The translations under genes and the position numbers were made by a program. Below, one piece after another: positions 8,323-17,729 of a stretch of DNA of 64,000 bases. The notes beneath the pieces are model-generated. The model searched no databases and was not told the origin of the DNA. It was given only the letters and a program-made list of their open reading frames with translations. Source of the stretch: Pseudonocardia halophobica (GTDB lineage Bacteria; Actinomycetota; Actinomycetes; Mycobacteriales; Pseudonocardiaceae). The stretch covers positions 1 to 64,000 of the forward strand of contig NZ_BSFQ01000024.1 of assembly GCF_027922425.1 (NCBI RefSeq). Direction: 5' to 3'. Every line of letters starts with the position of its first letter. The first letter of the stretch is position 1.

Positions 8323-8579
8323 GCTACCGCTACTCCGACGAGCACGCCCCGCCCGCCCCGCAGCGCGCCTCCGAGGTCGCGGTCACCACCCACGAGCACG
8401 TCTTCGAGGTGGACCCGCGGCTGATGGAGCGCTGGGTCCTGCAGCAGACGTTCCCGAACTGGGACACGTTGCGGATCATGCACGCCCGCCACGACCACCT
8501 CGACTGGATGCACGCGCACTTCGCGCAGAAGACGATCACCGGCTCGGACCTGATCGCCGAGATCGAGAACGAAGCCTGA
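8319..8579 (+). CDS. small His-rich conserved-operon protein, unknown
   Basis: This 86-residue soluble protein overlaps the end of the FAD oxidase gene (ATGA). Its middle is rich in His and aromatic residues (HARHDHLDWMHAHF, about 56-69), with WVLQQTFPNWDTL before it. I do not recognise a family. The tight coupling to the oxidase suggests a small subunit, metal-binding accessory or assembly factor; this is inference only. Confidence 0.65.
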   Translation: MSYRYSDEHAPPAPQRASEVAVTTHEHVFEVDPRLMERWVLQQTFPNWDTLRIMHARHDHLDWMHAHFAQKTITGSDLIAEIENEA

Positions 8580-8606
8580 ACCCCACCACTCACCGGGAGA
8601 CCCTCG

Positions 8607-9653
8607 ATGAAGGTCAGCTACGTCATGCTTCCCGACTACCCCCTCGCCGAGTCGCTCAAGTCCATCCAGCTGGCGGACGAGCTCGGCTTCCACGCCGTCT
8701 ACGCCGCGGACGAGACCTGGCACAAGGACCTCTGGCTGTTGTTCGCGGCAGCCGCGGACAAGACGTCCCGGATCATGATGGGCCCGTCGGTGTCCGGGGT
8801 CGTGCTGCGCGAGCCGTCGCTGATCGCGCAGGCCACGGCCACGCTCGACGAGCTGACCGGCGGCCGCGCCGAGGTCGTGCTGTCGTCCGGCAACTTCGGC
8901 CTGCTCGCGCAGTACGGGATGGACTGGAGCACGCAGAAGCCGCTGTCCCGGGTGAAGGAGGGCGTGGGCGTCATCCGGACCCTGCTGGACGAGGGCGCGA
9001 TCACCCACGACGGCGAGTTCTTCACGTACAAGGGCCTGTTCACCTTCGCCCGGCCGGTCGCCGAACGGGTGCCGGTGAAGATGGGCGCGATGGCCGGGCC
9101 GAGGTCCTTCCAGGTCGCGGGCGAGATCTCGGACGGCTGTCACCTGGCGCTGGGCTACACGCGCGAGGCGTACCGGTACATGTACGACAACATGAAGATC
9201 GGCGCCGAGCGCGCCGGCAGATGCGTCGACGACCTCGACATCGGCGCCTGGTGCGTGGTCACCGTCGGGGAGGACTCGGCCAAGGCCAAGGAGGCCGCCA
9301 AGTCGGTGGTCGGGCTGTACGCGTCGTCGATGCCGGACTCGCTGCTGGAGCGCAACGGCGTCTCGCCCTCGGAGATGAAGCCGATCCTGGACAAGTTCGT
9401 GGCGGGCGACCTGGCCGGCTCCATCGACGCGACCCCGGACGACCTGGCGGACAGGCTCTCCGTCGCGGGCACCCCCGAGGAGTGCATCGACAAGATCCGC
9501 GAGATGCAGCAGGGCGGCGCCAACCACATGATCTGCGCGATCACGGACGCGCACCTCGTGAAGACGTTCATGGGCCGCGAGATCACCGGGGTCCCGACGG
9601 TCGACGAGCAGCTCAGGCTGATCGCCGAGAAGATCATGCCCGCCTTCGCCTGA
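8607..9653 (+). CDS. LLM-class (F420-dependent type) oxidoreductase
   Basis: This 348-residue TIM-barrel protein belongs to the luciferase-like monooxygenase family, whose actinobacterial members often use coenzyme F420 (methylene-H4MPT reductase or glucose-6-phosphate dehydrogenase-like). Seen are LADELGFHAVYAADE near the N-terminus, the AQATATLDELTGGRAEV block and the C-terminal VAGTPEECIDKIREMQ block. A GGGAGA sequence precedes the ATG at 8607. It is the fourth gene of the oxidase operon. Its substrate is unknown; cofactor use (F420 or FMN) cannot be decided from sequence. Confidence 0.83.
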   Translation: MKVSYVMLPDYPLAESLKSIQLADELGFHAVYAADETWHKDLWLLFAAAADKTSRIMMGPSVSGVVLREPSLIAQATATLDELTGGRAEVVLSSGNFGLLAQYGMDWSTQKPLSRVKEGVGVIRTLLDEGAITHDGEFFTYKGLFTFARPVAERVPVKMGAMAGPRSFQVAGEISDGCHLALGYTREAYRYMYDNMKIGAERAGRCVDDLDIGAWCVVTVGEDSAKAKEAAKSVVGLYASSMPDSLLERNGVSPSEMKPILDKFVAGDLAGSIDATPDDLADRLSVAGTPEECIDKIREMQQGGANHMICAITDAHLVKTFMGREITGVPTVDEQLRLIAEKIMPAFA

Positions 9654-9680
9654 CGGACGCCGCGTCGGAGGAGCACCACC

Positions 9681-11114
9681 ATGCAGACCTTCCACAACAT
9701 CGTCGACGGCAAGCCGGTCCCCGCCTCGGACGGGCGCACGACCGAGATCGTCGACCCGTCGACCGGCGAGGTCTACGCGACCGCGCCGCTGTCCGGAGAA
9801 GCCGACGTCGACGCCGCCTACGCGAGCGCGAAGCGCGCGTACGACGAGCACTGGGCCGACACCACGCCCTCGGAGCGGCAGGCAGCGCTGCTGAGGATCG
9901 CCGACGCCGTCGAGGCGCACGCCGACGAGCTCGTCGAGCTGGAGCACCGGGACACCGGCAAGCCGAAGGCCCTGACGCACTCCGAGGAGATCGCGGTCAT
10001 GGTCGACCAGTTCCGGTTCTTCGCCGGAGCGGCCCGCACCCTCGAGGGCCGGGCGTCGGCCGAGTACATGGCCGGGCACACGTCGTCGGTCCGCCGCGAG
10101 CCGCTGGGCGTGGTCGGGGCGATCACGCCGTGGAACTACCCCATGATGATGGCCACCTGGAAGATCGGGCCCGCGCTCGCGGGCGGGAACACCATGGTGC
10201 TCAAGCCCTCGGACACGACCCCGGCGTCGACGACGCGGATGGCCGAGCTGTTCGCCGAGTTCCTGCCGCCGGGCGTGCTCAACGTCGTGTGCGGCGACCG
10301 CAGCACCGGTGCGCTGGTCTCCGCGCACCCCGCCCCCGCGCTGGTCGCGATCACCGGGTCGACGCGGGCGGGCAAGGCGGTCGCCGCGGCGGCGGCCCCG
10401 AACGTCACCCGGGTGCACCTGGAGCTGGGCGGCAACGCCCCCGTCGTCGTGTTCGCCGACTCGGACGTGGCCGCCTCTGCCGAGGACATCGCCGTCGCCG
10501 GGTTCTTCAACGCCGGCCAGGACTGCACCGCCGCCACGCGGGTGCTCGCCCACGAGTCGATCGCGGGCGACCTGGCCGAGGCGCTCGCCGAGGTCGCCCG
10601 CGCGGTGCGGTTCTCCTCCGACGAGGACGACTCCGAGGATCTGTTCATCCCCCCGCTCAACAACGCCGCACAGTTCGAGAAGGTCTCGGGCCTGCTCTCG
10701 CGGGTACCCGGCCACGCGTCCGTGCTCGCCGGCGGCTCCCCGGCCGGCGGGCCCGGATTCTTCTTCCCGGCCACCGTGGTCGACGGCCTGCGGCAGGACG
10801 ACGAGCTGGTCCGCGAGGAGATCTTCGGGCCGGTGATCACGGTGCAGACCTTCACCGACGAGGCGGAGGCGCTGCACCTGGCCAACGACACGGACTACGG
10901 CCTGTCCTCCAGCGTCTGGACCACCGACCACTCGCGGGCGCAGCGGATGAGCCGGGGCCTGGACTTCGGCTGCGTGTGGCTCAACTGCCACATCCCGCTG
11001 GTCGCGGAGATGCCGCACGGCGGGTTCAAGCAGTCCGGCTACGGCAAGGACCTCTCGGGCTACTCGGTGGAGGACTACACCCGGGTCAAGCACGTGATGA
11101 CGAAGTACGCCTGA
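9681..11114 (+). CDS. aldehyde dehydrogenase (aminobutyraldehyde dehydrogenase-like)
   Basis: This 477-residue NAD(P)-dependent aldehyde dehydrogenase has the general base E248 (HLELGGNAP) and catalytic C282 (NAGQDCTAATR), plus the PWNYP and ITGSTRAGK cofactor-binding motifs. The NAGQDCTA context resembles gamma-aminobutyraldehyde and betaine aldehyde dehydrogenases. It closes the operon that starts with the Fe-S/FAD oxidase, so it probably oxidises the aldehyde produced upstream to an acid. It is followed by a 40-bp palindrome that should end transcription. Confidence 0.88.
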   Translation: MQTFHNIVDGKPVPASDGRTTEIVDPSTGEVYATAPLSGEADVDAAYASAKRAYDEHWADTTPSERQAALLRIADAVEAHADELVELEHRDTGKPKALTHSEEIAVMVDQFRFFAGAARTLEGRASAEYMAGHTSSVRREPLGVVGAITPWNYPMMMATWKIGPALAGGNTMVLKPSDTTPASTTRMAELFAEFLPPGVLNVVCGDRSTGALVSAHPAPALVAITGSTRAGKAVAAAAAPNVTRVHLELGGNAPVVVFADSDVAASAEDIAVAGFFNAGQDCTAATRVLAHESIAGDLAEALAEVARAVRFSSDEDDSEDLFIPPLNNAAQFEKVSGLLSRVPGHASVLAGGSPAGGPGFFFPATVVDGLRQDDELVREEIFGPVITVQTFTDEAEALHLANDTDYGLSSSVWTTDHSRAQRMSRGLDFGCVWLNCHIPLVAEMPHGGFKQSGYGKDLSGYSVEDYTRVKHVMTKYA

Positions 11115-11132
11115 GCAGGGGCCCCTCATCCT

Positions 11133-11172
11133 GTGAGTGGCGATAGTCGCTATAGCGACTATCGCCACTCAC
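11133..11172. terminator. 40-bp palindrome P1 (bidirectional terminator-like)
   Basis: A perfect palindrome of two 18-bp arms with a TATA loop, outer ends GTGAGTGGC / GCCACTCAC, lies between the convergent aldehyde dehydrogenase and subtilase genes. The stop codon of the subtilase gene lies inside the right arm. It shares geometry with palindromes at 38581, 41543 and 51121. Confidence 0.85.
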
Positions 11173-12428
11173 AGGCCGGCGGTGTTGAGGAGGCGGTTGG
11201 GGGTGCCGCCCTCGTCGCCGCCGGCGATCTTCCCCGGGACCGCGTTGTCGACGATCCACTTCTTGATCGTGGCGCTGGGGGCGTCGCCGTAGGTCTGCTT
11301 GTACAGCGCGGCGACGCCCGCGGCGAAGGGCGCGGCCATCGAGGTGCCGGTGTAGGAGGCGGTCCGGCCGCCGGGCGTGGTCGCGACGATGCTGGTCCCC
11401 GGCGCGTAGACGCTCACGCACGGCCCCGTGCTCGACGAGCTGTTGCGGCGGTCGTCGATCGTCGAGTTGGCCACCACCAGCACCCCGGCGGCCGCCCGCG
11501 GGGCGACGCCGCAGTCGTTCGCCCCGCTGTTGCCGGCCGAGGAGGCGACGAACACGCCGTCGTCGATCAGGTTCGTGACCGCGGAGAGCAGCGCGTCCGA
11601 GGGTCCGTAGCTCCAGGACATGACCGCCACCGCGGGGCCGCCCCGGTGGTTCTGCAGCACCCAGTCGATGCCCGAGAGCAGTGAGGAGAGGGTGCCGGAG
11701 CCGTTGCAGTCGAGCACCTTGACCGCGCGGATCTGCGCGTCCTTGGCCACCCCGTGGTCGCGCGAGGCGGCGATCCCACCGACGACCGTCCCGTGGCCGT
11801 CGCAGTCGGTGTCGTTGCCGTCGATCGTGTTGGTGCCCCAGGCCGCGCGGCCACCGAACTCGGGGTGCGTGACGTCGACGCCGGTGTCCACCACGTAGAC
11901 CGTGACCCCCTGGCCGGTGGCGCGGGTGGTGTAGCGGCCGTCGAGCGGCAGGTCGCGCTGGTCGATGCGGTCGAGGCCCCAGTTCGGCGGGTTCTCCTGC
12001 GTGGCCTCGGTGAGCCCGGGCAGCCGTGCCGCACGGGGCCCGAGCGGGTCGAACCGCCGGTCCTCCTCGACGCCGAGGATCCCCGGCAGCCCCTTCAGCT
12101 GGGCGAGCTGCTCGGCGGTGAGCCGGGCGGCGAAGCCGGTGAGCGCGCGGGTGAAGACGGTGGTCGGCGCGACCCCGATCTCGGAGGCGGCGTCGGCCGC
12201 CCGCTGCGCGTCCTGTGCGAGGACGACGTAGTTGCCGGGCAGGCCCGCGGCTGCCGGCGTGCCGACGGACAGGTCGGCGGAGAGCGCGGTCCCCTCGGCG
12301 CCGGCCGGACTCGCCAGCGCGACGGAGCCGGTCACCGGGAGGAGCCCGACGGCGATCGCGACGCAGGCGATCCGCAGCAACTGACGTGTCACGGAAAGCG
12401 ACGGTAGGCCCCCATCGCCCTGCGACAT
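11169..12428 (-). CDS. secreted subtilisin-like serine protease (S8, proteinase K type)
   Basis: The 419-residue precursor has a Sec signal (hydrophobic stretch about 15-38 ending ALASPAGA), an inhibitor I9 propeptide (about 65-125) and a peptidase S8 domain with catalytic D181 (VVDTGVD), H212 (DGHGTVVGG) and S363 (GTSMAAP), and oxyanion N300. It should be exported, self-processed and active outside the cell. The ATG at 12428 has no ribosome site, but TATCGT sits 6 nt upstream, so leaderless translation is likely. It is monocistronic. Confidence 0.9.
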   Translation of the reverse strand: MSQGDGGLPSLSVTRQLLRIACVAIAVGLLPVTGSVALASPAGAEGTALSADLSVGTPAAAGLPGNYVVLAQDAQRAADAASEIGVAPTTVFTRALTGFAARLTAEQLAQLKGLPGILGVEEDRRFDPLGPRAARLPGLTEATQENPPNWGLDRIDQRDLPLDGRYTTRATGQGVTVYVVDTGVDVTHPEFGGRAAWGTNTIDGNDTDCDGHGTVVGGIAASRDHGVAKDAQIRAVKVLDCNGSGTLSSLLSGIDWVLQNHRGGPAVAVMSWSYGPSDALLSAVTNLIDDGVFVASSAGNSGANDCGVAPRAAAGVLVVANSTIDDRRNSSSSTGPCVSVYAPGTSIVATTPGGRTASYTGTSMAAPFAAGVAALYKQTYGDAPSATIKKWIVDNAVPGKIAGGDEGGTPNRLLNTAGL

Positions 12429-12534
12429 AGGTACACGATAGTGGCTCGGGTGACTCCTGTGACCCGAGAGGTGACCCTGGGTTGCGAGACCTGCCGCGGT
12501 GTGAACGCCCGGTCCGGGCGAGTCGCGCCGTCCG

Positions 12535-13632
12535 CTAGCCCGCCGGGTGGATCTCCACCTCGGTGGCCTTGACCGCGAACCAGAGCGCGCTGCCGGGCTC
12601 GGCGGCGAGATCCGCGACCGCGGCGGGCGTGACGTCCGCGGCGAGGCCGTCGAGCCACTCCGGCCCGCCCTCCCGCGGCGCCGCCCGCAGCCGCACGACG
12701 TCGCCGCGCGGCTCGATCGAGGCCAGCCGGACCGGCAGGACGTTGCGGGGGCTGCCGTGCGGCTCCTCGGCGAAGACCGCGACCGCCGACGGCGGGAACA
12801 CCGCGACCGCCGGCTCCCCGGTGCCGGCCGGCCCGCCCGTCTCCCGGCCGGCGATCATCGTGCCGTCGCCCGTGCGCAGCACCCCCGCCTCCCGGACCCC
12901 GGGGATCAGGTCGAGGCCCGCGATGCGGGCGGTGAAGGCGCTGCGGGGCCGCCCGAGCACCTCGCGCGTGGGCCCCTGCTCCACGACCCGCCCGCGCCCC
13001 AGCACGACCACCCGGTCGGCGAGCACCAGCGCGTCGAGCGCGGAGTGCGTGACCAGCACCGCGGTCTGCTTCCCGTCCCGGATCACCCGGCGCAGCAGCG
13101 AGCGCATGGCGGGGGCGGCGTCGACGTCGAGGGCGGCGAGCGGCTCGTCGAGCAGCAGCAGGCCGGGTTCCGGCGCGATCGCGCGGGCCAGCGCGACCCG
13201 CTGCTGCTGGCCGCCGGAGAGCTGGGCGGGCTTGCGCCCGGGAAGGCCCGGGACGTCGGGCAGGACGTCGGCGAGCAGGGCCCGCGCCCGCGCCTCGGCC
13301 TCCCGCTTCGGCACGCCCTGGGCCCGCGGCCCGAAGGCGACGTTCGCCTCGGCGGTCATGTGCGGGAAGAGCAGCGCCTGCTGCGCGAGGAGCCCGACGC
13401 CGCGGCGGTGCGCCGGCACGAACACGCCCGCCCCGACGTCCGTCACGGTCTGGTCGCCCACCCGCACGTGCCCGGCGTCGGGCCGCAGCAGCCCGGACAG
13501 GATCCCGAGCAGGGTCGACTTGCCGGCGCCGTTGGGCCCGAGCACGGCGACCACCTCGCCGGGAGCGGCGGACAGGGCCACGTCCAGCGAGAAGGACTCC
13601 CGGTCGAGCCGGACGTCGACGTCGAGGCTCAT
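12535..13632 (-). CDS. modC: molybdate ABC transporter ATP-binding protein with TOBE/Mop domain
   Basis: This 365-residue ABC ATPase has Walker A (GPNGAGKST, 32-40), signature LSGGQQ (138-143), Walker B (LLLLDE, 158-163) and H-loop H196. A C-terminal extension (about 285-365) has the TOBE/Mop oxyanion-binding fold seen in ModC. It powers molybdate uptake together with the upstream permease. The ATG overlaps the modB stop (ATGA at 13629-13632). Tungstate use cannot be excluded. Confidence 0.88.
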   Translation of the reverse strand: MSLDVDVRLDRESFSLDVALSAAPGEVVAVLGPNGAGKSTLLGILSGLLRPDAGHVRVGDQTVTDVGAGVFVPAHRRGVGLLAQQALLFPHMTAEANVAFGPRAQGVPKREAEARARALLADVLPDVPGLPGRKPAQLSGGQQQRVALARAIAPEPGLLLLDEPLAALDVDAAPAMRSLLRRVIRDGKQTAVLVTHSALDALVLADRVVVLGRGRVVEQGPTREVLGRPRSAFTARIAGLDLIPGVREAGVLRTGDGTMIAGRETGGPAGTGEPAVAVFPPSAVAVFAEEPHGSPRNVLPVRLASIEPRGDVVRLRAAPREGGPEWLDGLAADVTPAAVADLAAEPGSALWFAVKATEVEIHPAG

Positions 13633-14471
13633 GTGAGCCCCTCCGACCCGCGCGGCCGCCCGACCACGATCACGACGATGGCCACGACGACCAGCAGCAG
13701 CGACAGCGCGACGGCCCCGTCGACGTCCGTCTCCCGCTCCAGGTAGACGAGCAGCGGCAGCGTCCGGGTGGTGCCCTGCAGGCTGCCGGCGAAGGCGATG
13801 GTGGCGCCGAACTCCCCCATGCACCGGGCGAAGGCCAGCACCGCGCCGGACGCGAGACCGGGCAGGACCAGCGGGATCGTGACCCGCCGGAAGGCCAGCG
13901 ACGGCGAGGCCCCGAGGGTGGCCGCGACCGCCTCGTAGCGCCGGCCCGCGGTGCGCAGCGCCCCCTCCAGCGAGACGACGAGGAAGGGCAGCGCCACGAA
14001 CGTCTGCGCGAGCACCACCGCGGCGGTGGTGAACGGGACCGTGATCCCGAAGGCCAGCTCCAGCCCACGGCCGACGAGGCCCGTGCGGCCGAGCAGGAAC
14101 AGCAGCGCCAGACCCCCGACGACCGGGGGCAGCACCAGCGGGAGCAGCACGACCGAGCGCAGCGTCCGCAGCCCCGGCAGTCGCCCGCGCGCGAGCACCA
14201 CGGCGAGTGGGCCGCCCAGCAGGATGCACAGCAGCGTGGAGATCGCGGCCGTCTCGAGGGAGAGGCGGAGGGCGTCGAGCGCGGCGTCGCTGAGCAGCAG
14301 CTCGGGCATCCGCGCCCAGTCGGCCTTCCACAGCAGGCCCACGACCGGCAGCGCGATCAGCAGGAACGCGAGGCCCGCGGGGATCCACACGAACCACGGG
14401 AGCCCGACCGGCTGCTCGTGCCGGTCGGGCTTCCGCGGGGCCCGCGCCCGCGTCGCGGGGGGAGCCGTCAT
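13629..14471 (-). CDS. modB: molybdate ABC transporter permease
   Basis: This 280-residue membrane protein has about six hydrophobic segments and the binding-protein-dependent transport signature around EAVAATLGASPSLAFRRVTIPL, the EAA loop that docks the ATPase. A CMGEFGATIAFAGS segment is typical of ModB/CysT-type permeases. It lies between modA and modC and overlaps modC by 4 nt. The charged, Pro-rich N-terminus (about 25 residues) is cytosolic. Confidence 0.9.
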   Translation of the reverse strand: MTAPPATRARAPRKPDRHEQPVGLPWFVWIPAGLAFLLIALPVVGLLWKADWARMPELLLSDAALDALRLSLETAAISTLLCILLGGPLAVVLARGRLPGLRTLRSVVLLPLVLPPVVGGLALLFLLGRTGLVGRGLELAFGITVPFTTAAVVLAQTFVALPFLVVSLEGALRTAGRRYEAVAATLGASPSLAFRRVTIPLVLPGLASGAVLAFARCMGEFGATIAFAGSLQGTTRTLPLLVYLERETDVDGAVALSLLLVVVAIVVIVVGRPRGSEGLT

Positions 14472-14487
14472 GTGCTCACGAGGGGAC

Positions 14488-15273
14488 TCACGCGGCGCCG
14501 AAGCCCTGGGCCTCGAGCGTCTTCCGCCCGTTCTCGCCCTCGACGAGCTGGACCCACTTCTGCGCGAGGTCGGCCTGCGGGGCGTCCTTCACCACGGCGA
14601 TCGGGTAGTTGGTCTTCGCGGCGGAGGACTCCGGGAAGCTCACGCCCTGGACCTGCCCCTTCGCGGCGTTGACGTCCGTGACGTAGACGAGGCCGGCGTC
14701 GGCGTTGCCGGTGGACACCTTGCTCAGCACGGACTTGACGTCGTTCTCCTCGCTGACCGGCTTCAGGTCGACGCCGGTGCTCTGCTCCACCTTCGTGGTG
14801 GCCGCCCCGCACGGTACCTGGGGTGCGCAGACGACGGTCTTGACGTCCGGCTTCGCGAGGTCGGCGAACGCGGCGACGCCCTTGGGGTTGCCCGGCGCCG
14901 TCGCGATCTGCAGGACGTTCGTGGCGAACACGGTCGGGGCGGCCGCGGTGAGGCCGGCGTCGGACACCGTCTTCATCGTGGAGTCGCTGGCCGCGGCGAA
15001 GACGTCCGCCGGGGCGCCGTTGACGATCTGCTGGGCGAGGTCGGACGAGCCGCCGTAGCTCAGCTTGACGTCGACGCCCGGGTTGTCGGTCTCGAACTGC
15101 TTCTCGAGCGCGGTGAACGACTCGGTCAACGACGCCGCCGCGAACACCGTCAGCGTGCGCGACTCCGGCGCCGCCGAGGCACCGCCGCTGCTCGGGGCCT
15201 GCGACGGCGAGCTGCACGCCGCGGCGAGCACGACGGCCAGGCCGGCGACACCGGCGGCCACGAGACGCTTCAT
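14488..15273 (-). CDS. modA: molybdate-binding lipoprotein
   Basis: This 261-residue periplasmic-type binding protein starts with a lipoprotein signal (MKRLVAAGVAGLAVVLAAAC, lipid-modified C20). The mature part has the ModA pattern: LTVFAAASLTESF, YGGSSDLAQQI, GAPADVFAAAS and VYVTDV. It captures molybdate and delivers it to ModBC. The ATG at 15273 has GGAGGA upstream and overlaps the regulator stop (ATGA). ModA and modB are 16 nt apart, so this is one operon. Confidence 0.92.
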   Translation of the reverse strand: MKRLVAAGVAGLAVVLAAACSSPSQAPSSGGASAAPESRTLTVFAAASLTESFTALEKQFETDNPGVDVKLSYGGSSDLAQQIVNGAPADVFAAASDSTMKTVSDAGLTAAAPTVFATNVLQIATAPGNPKGVAAFADLAKPDVKTVVCAPQVPCGAATTKVEQSTGVDLKPVSEENDVKSVLSKVSTGNADAGLVYVTDVNAAKGQVQGVSFPESSAAKTNYPIAVVKDAPQADLAQKWVQLVEGENGRKTLEAQGFGAA

Positions 15274-15674
15274 GAACTTCCTCCGGGGATCTCCACCACG
15301 ACGTTCGTGGACTTGACGACGGCCACCGCGAGCGACCCGGGCTCGAGCCCGAGGTCCCGGACCGCCTCGCTGCTCATCAGCGAGACGACCCGGTGCGGCC
15401 CGCACTGCATCTCGACCTGCGCCATCACCTGGTCCATGAGGACCGCGGTGACCAGCCCGACCATGCGGTTGCGGGCCGAGCGTCGGACGCCCGACGGGTC
15501 GGGCGGCGCGCTGGCGTGGTCGCGGGCGAACTCGGCGAGCACGGTGCCCTCGACGACCTTGCGGTTCGACGCGTCCGGATGCGCGGGCAACGTGCCCGCG
15601 TCGACCCAGCGACGCACGGTGTCGTCGCTGACCCCGAGCAGGCGCGCGGCCTCGGCGATCCGGAATTGCGGCAC
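15270..15674 (-). CDS. molybdate-responsive regulator: HTH fused to a Mop/TOBE domain
   Basis: This 134-residue protein joins an excisionase/MerR-type helix-turn-helix (RIAEAARLLGVSDDTVRRWVDAG, about 4-27) to a single Mop-like TOBE domain (about 65-134, SARNRMVGLVTAVLMDQVMAQVEM, then VVKSTNVVVEIP). The Mop domain binds molybdate, so it should sense Mo and control the modABC genes downstream, as ModE does in proteobacteria but with a different DNA-binding fold. The GTG at 15674 is chosen because it starts the HTH. It is first in the mod operon. Confidence 0.8.
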   Translation of the reverse strand: MPQFRIAEAARLLGVSDDTVRRWVDAGTLPAHPDASNRKVVEGTVLAEFARDHASAPPDPSGVRRSARNRMVGLVTAVLMDQVMAQVEMQCGPHRVVSLMSSEAVRDLGLEPGSLAVAVVKSTNVVVEIPGGSS

Positions 15675-15749
15675 GACCGGGATCCTATGTCCGCGTCTGC
15701 GCGGGTCGCTACCGGGCAGGGGACGCACATCACGTCGGGCTCGTTGTTT

Positions 15750-15763
15750 AATGCAGCTGCATT
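15750..15763. promoter_or_regulatory. 14-bp perfect palindrome between the Mo regulator and an acyl-CoA dehydrogenase
   Basis: AATGCAGCTGCATT is a perfect 14-bp palindrome, 18 nt upstream of the dehydrogenase start and about 75 nt upstream of the Mo regulator. A short AT-rich TTTAAT overlaps its left side. It is a candidate operator for the divergent pair; the protein that binds it is not known. Confidence 0.5.
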
Positions 15764-15780
15764 GTGGTGTCATTTCCCGC

Positions 15781-16983
<1,203 letters not shown>

Positions 16984-17015
16984 GGCCGCACAGCCGGGCG
17001 GTTGCTCCCCCGAAC

Positions 17016-17044
17016 GGCCCTTGTCCGGTTCCCCGGACGGGGCC
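17016..17044 (+). terminator. hairpin after the acyl-CoA dehydrogenase
   Basis: GGCCC-TT-GTCCGG and CCGGAC-GGGGCC pair across a TTCC loop (GTCCGG 17023-17028, CCGGAC 17033-17038), 33 nt after the stop codon. It has no clear U-tract, as is common in actinobacteria. Confidence 0.6.
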
Positions 17045-17231
17045 ACGGTGGAGCGCGCCCGGCCACGTCGGCGAAGCGGAGGCGATGCCCGTGCGAAGAG
17101 CACCCGCCCGCGGGAGCCGAACGGTGTCCGGGCCCGGTTCCGCCATCTCCCTCCCGCTCGTGCAGCCGCCCGCCTCCGGCGGGCGCGGGTCCGGCTCCTG
17201 ACCGTGCACGCACCCACCACGGGAGTCACCC

Positions 17232-17552
17232 ATGCTCACGATCACCGACGTCCAGACCCGGCTCGCCGAGTGCCGGGAGAAGTCCGGCGCCGCGCTGCGC
17301 GCCTCCGAGGCGGACACGGGCGCGTCCGTCGTGCTGCTCGCCGTCGTGCGGGAGTTCGACTCGAAGGCCGCGAAGGCGGGAAGGTTGGCGGCCGAGGGCG
17401 AGGCGGCGGCGCACGACGCCGTCGTCGAGCTCGAGCAGGCCGCGGACAGTGCGAAGGCGGCGGCCGAGGCCGACCCGGGCCTCGACGCGAAGGCCCGCGA
17501 GGCCGTGCTCGACGCGCACCTCGCGATCTGCATCCTCAAGACCGAGATCTGA
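17232..17552 (+). CDS. small Ala/Glu-rich helical protein, unknown
   Basis: This 106-residue protein is predicted almost wholly helical, rich in Ala, Glu, Asp and Lys, without Trp and with two Cys. No membrane segment or known motif is seen. A GGAG sits 8 nt before the ATG. It stands alone between two hairpins. I do not recognise the family; coding is supported by the ribosome site, codon use and position. Confidence 0.6.
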   Translation: MLTITDVQTRLAECREKSGAALRASEADTGASVVLLAVVREFDSKAAKAGRLAAEGEAAAHDAVVELEQAADSAKAAAEADPGLDAKAREAVLDAHLAICILKTEI

Positions 17553-17611
17553 CCCGGGCACCCAGTGTCCGGGGGGTGGGGTGATCCTCGCCTTCCGGAC
17601 AGGCCGGGGGC

Positions 17612-17645
17612 GCCGTCGCGGCCCGCTCCTGCGGCCCGCGACGGC
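17612..17645 (+). terminator. hairpin after the small helical protein
   Basis: GCCGTCGCGG (17612-17621) and CCGCGACGGC (17636-17645) form a perfect 10-bp stem with a 14-nt loop, 60 nt after the stop. It lies ahead of the moaA promoter region. Confidence 0.6.
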
Positions 17646-17729
17646 ATCCGGATCCGCATCTGCGGAGTGCTTTGACCTGGCGTTTTGTGCCCTGGTTGAA
17701 GATCATGCCGGGCGGCTACCCTCGTGCAC

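Noticed and set aside
8268..11168. Very long minus-strand open frame opposite the LLM and aldehyde dehydrogenase genes
   Set aside because: It is a high-GC antisense shadow with Arg/Gly/Val-rich composition; the plus strand encodes clear enzymes.
15751..15780. ATG at 15751 as start of the acyl-CoA dehydrogenase
   Set aside because: It falls inside a perfect palindrome, has no ribosome site and adds ten non-conserved residues.
17553..17723. Possible Moco riboswitch before moaA
   Set aside because: The region holds a terminator hairpin and a promoter-like element ending in a leaderless start, leaving no room for the Moco aptamer.
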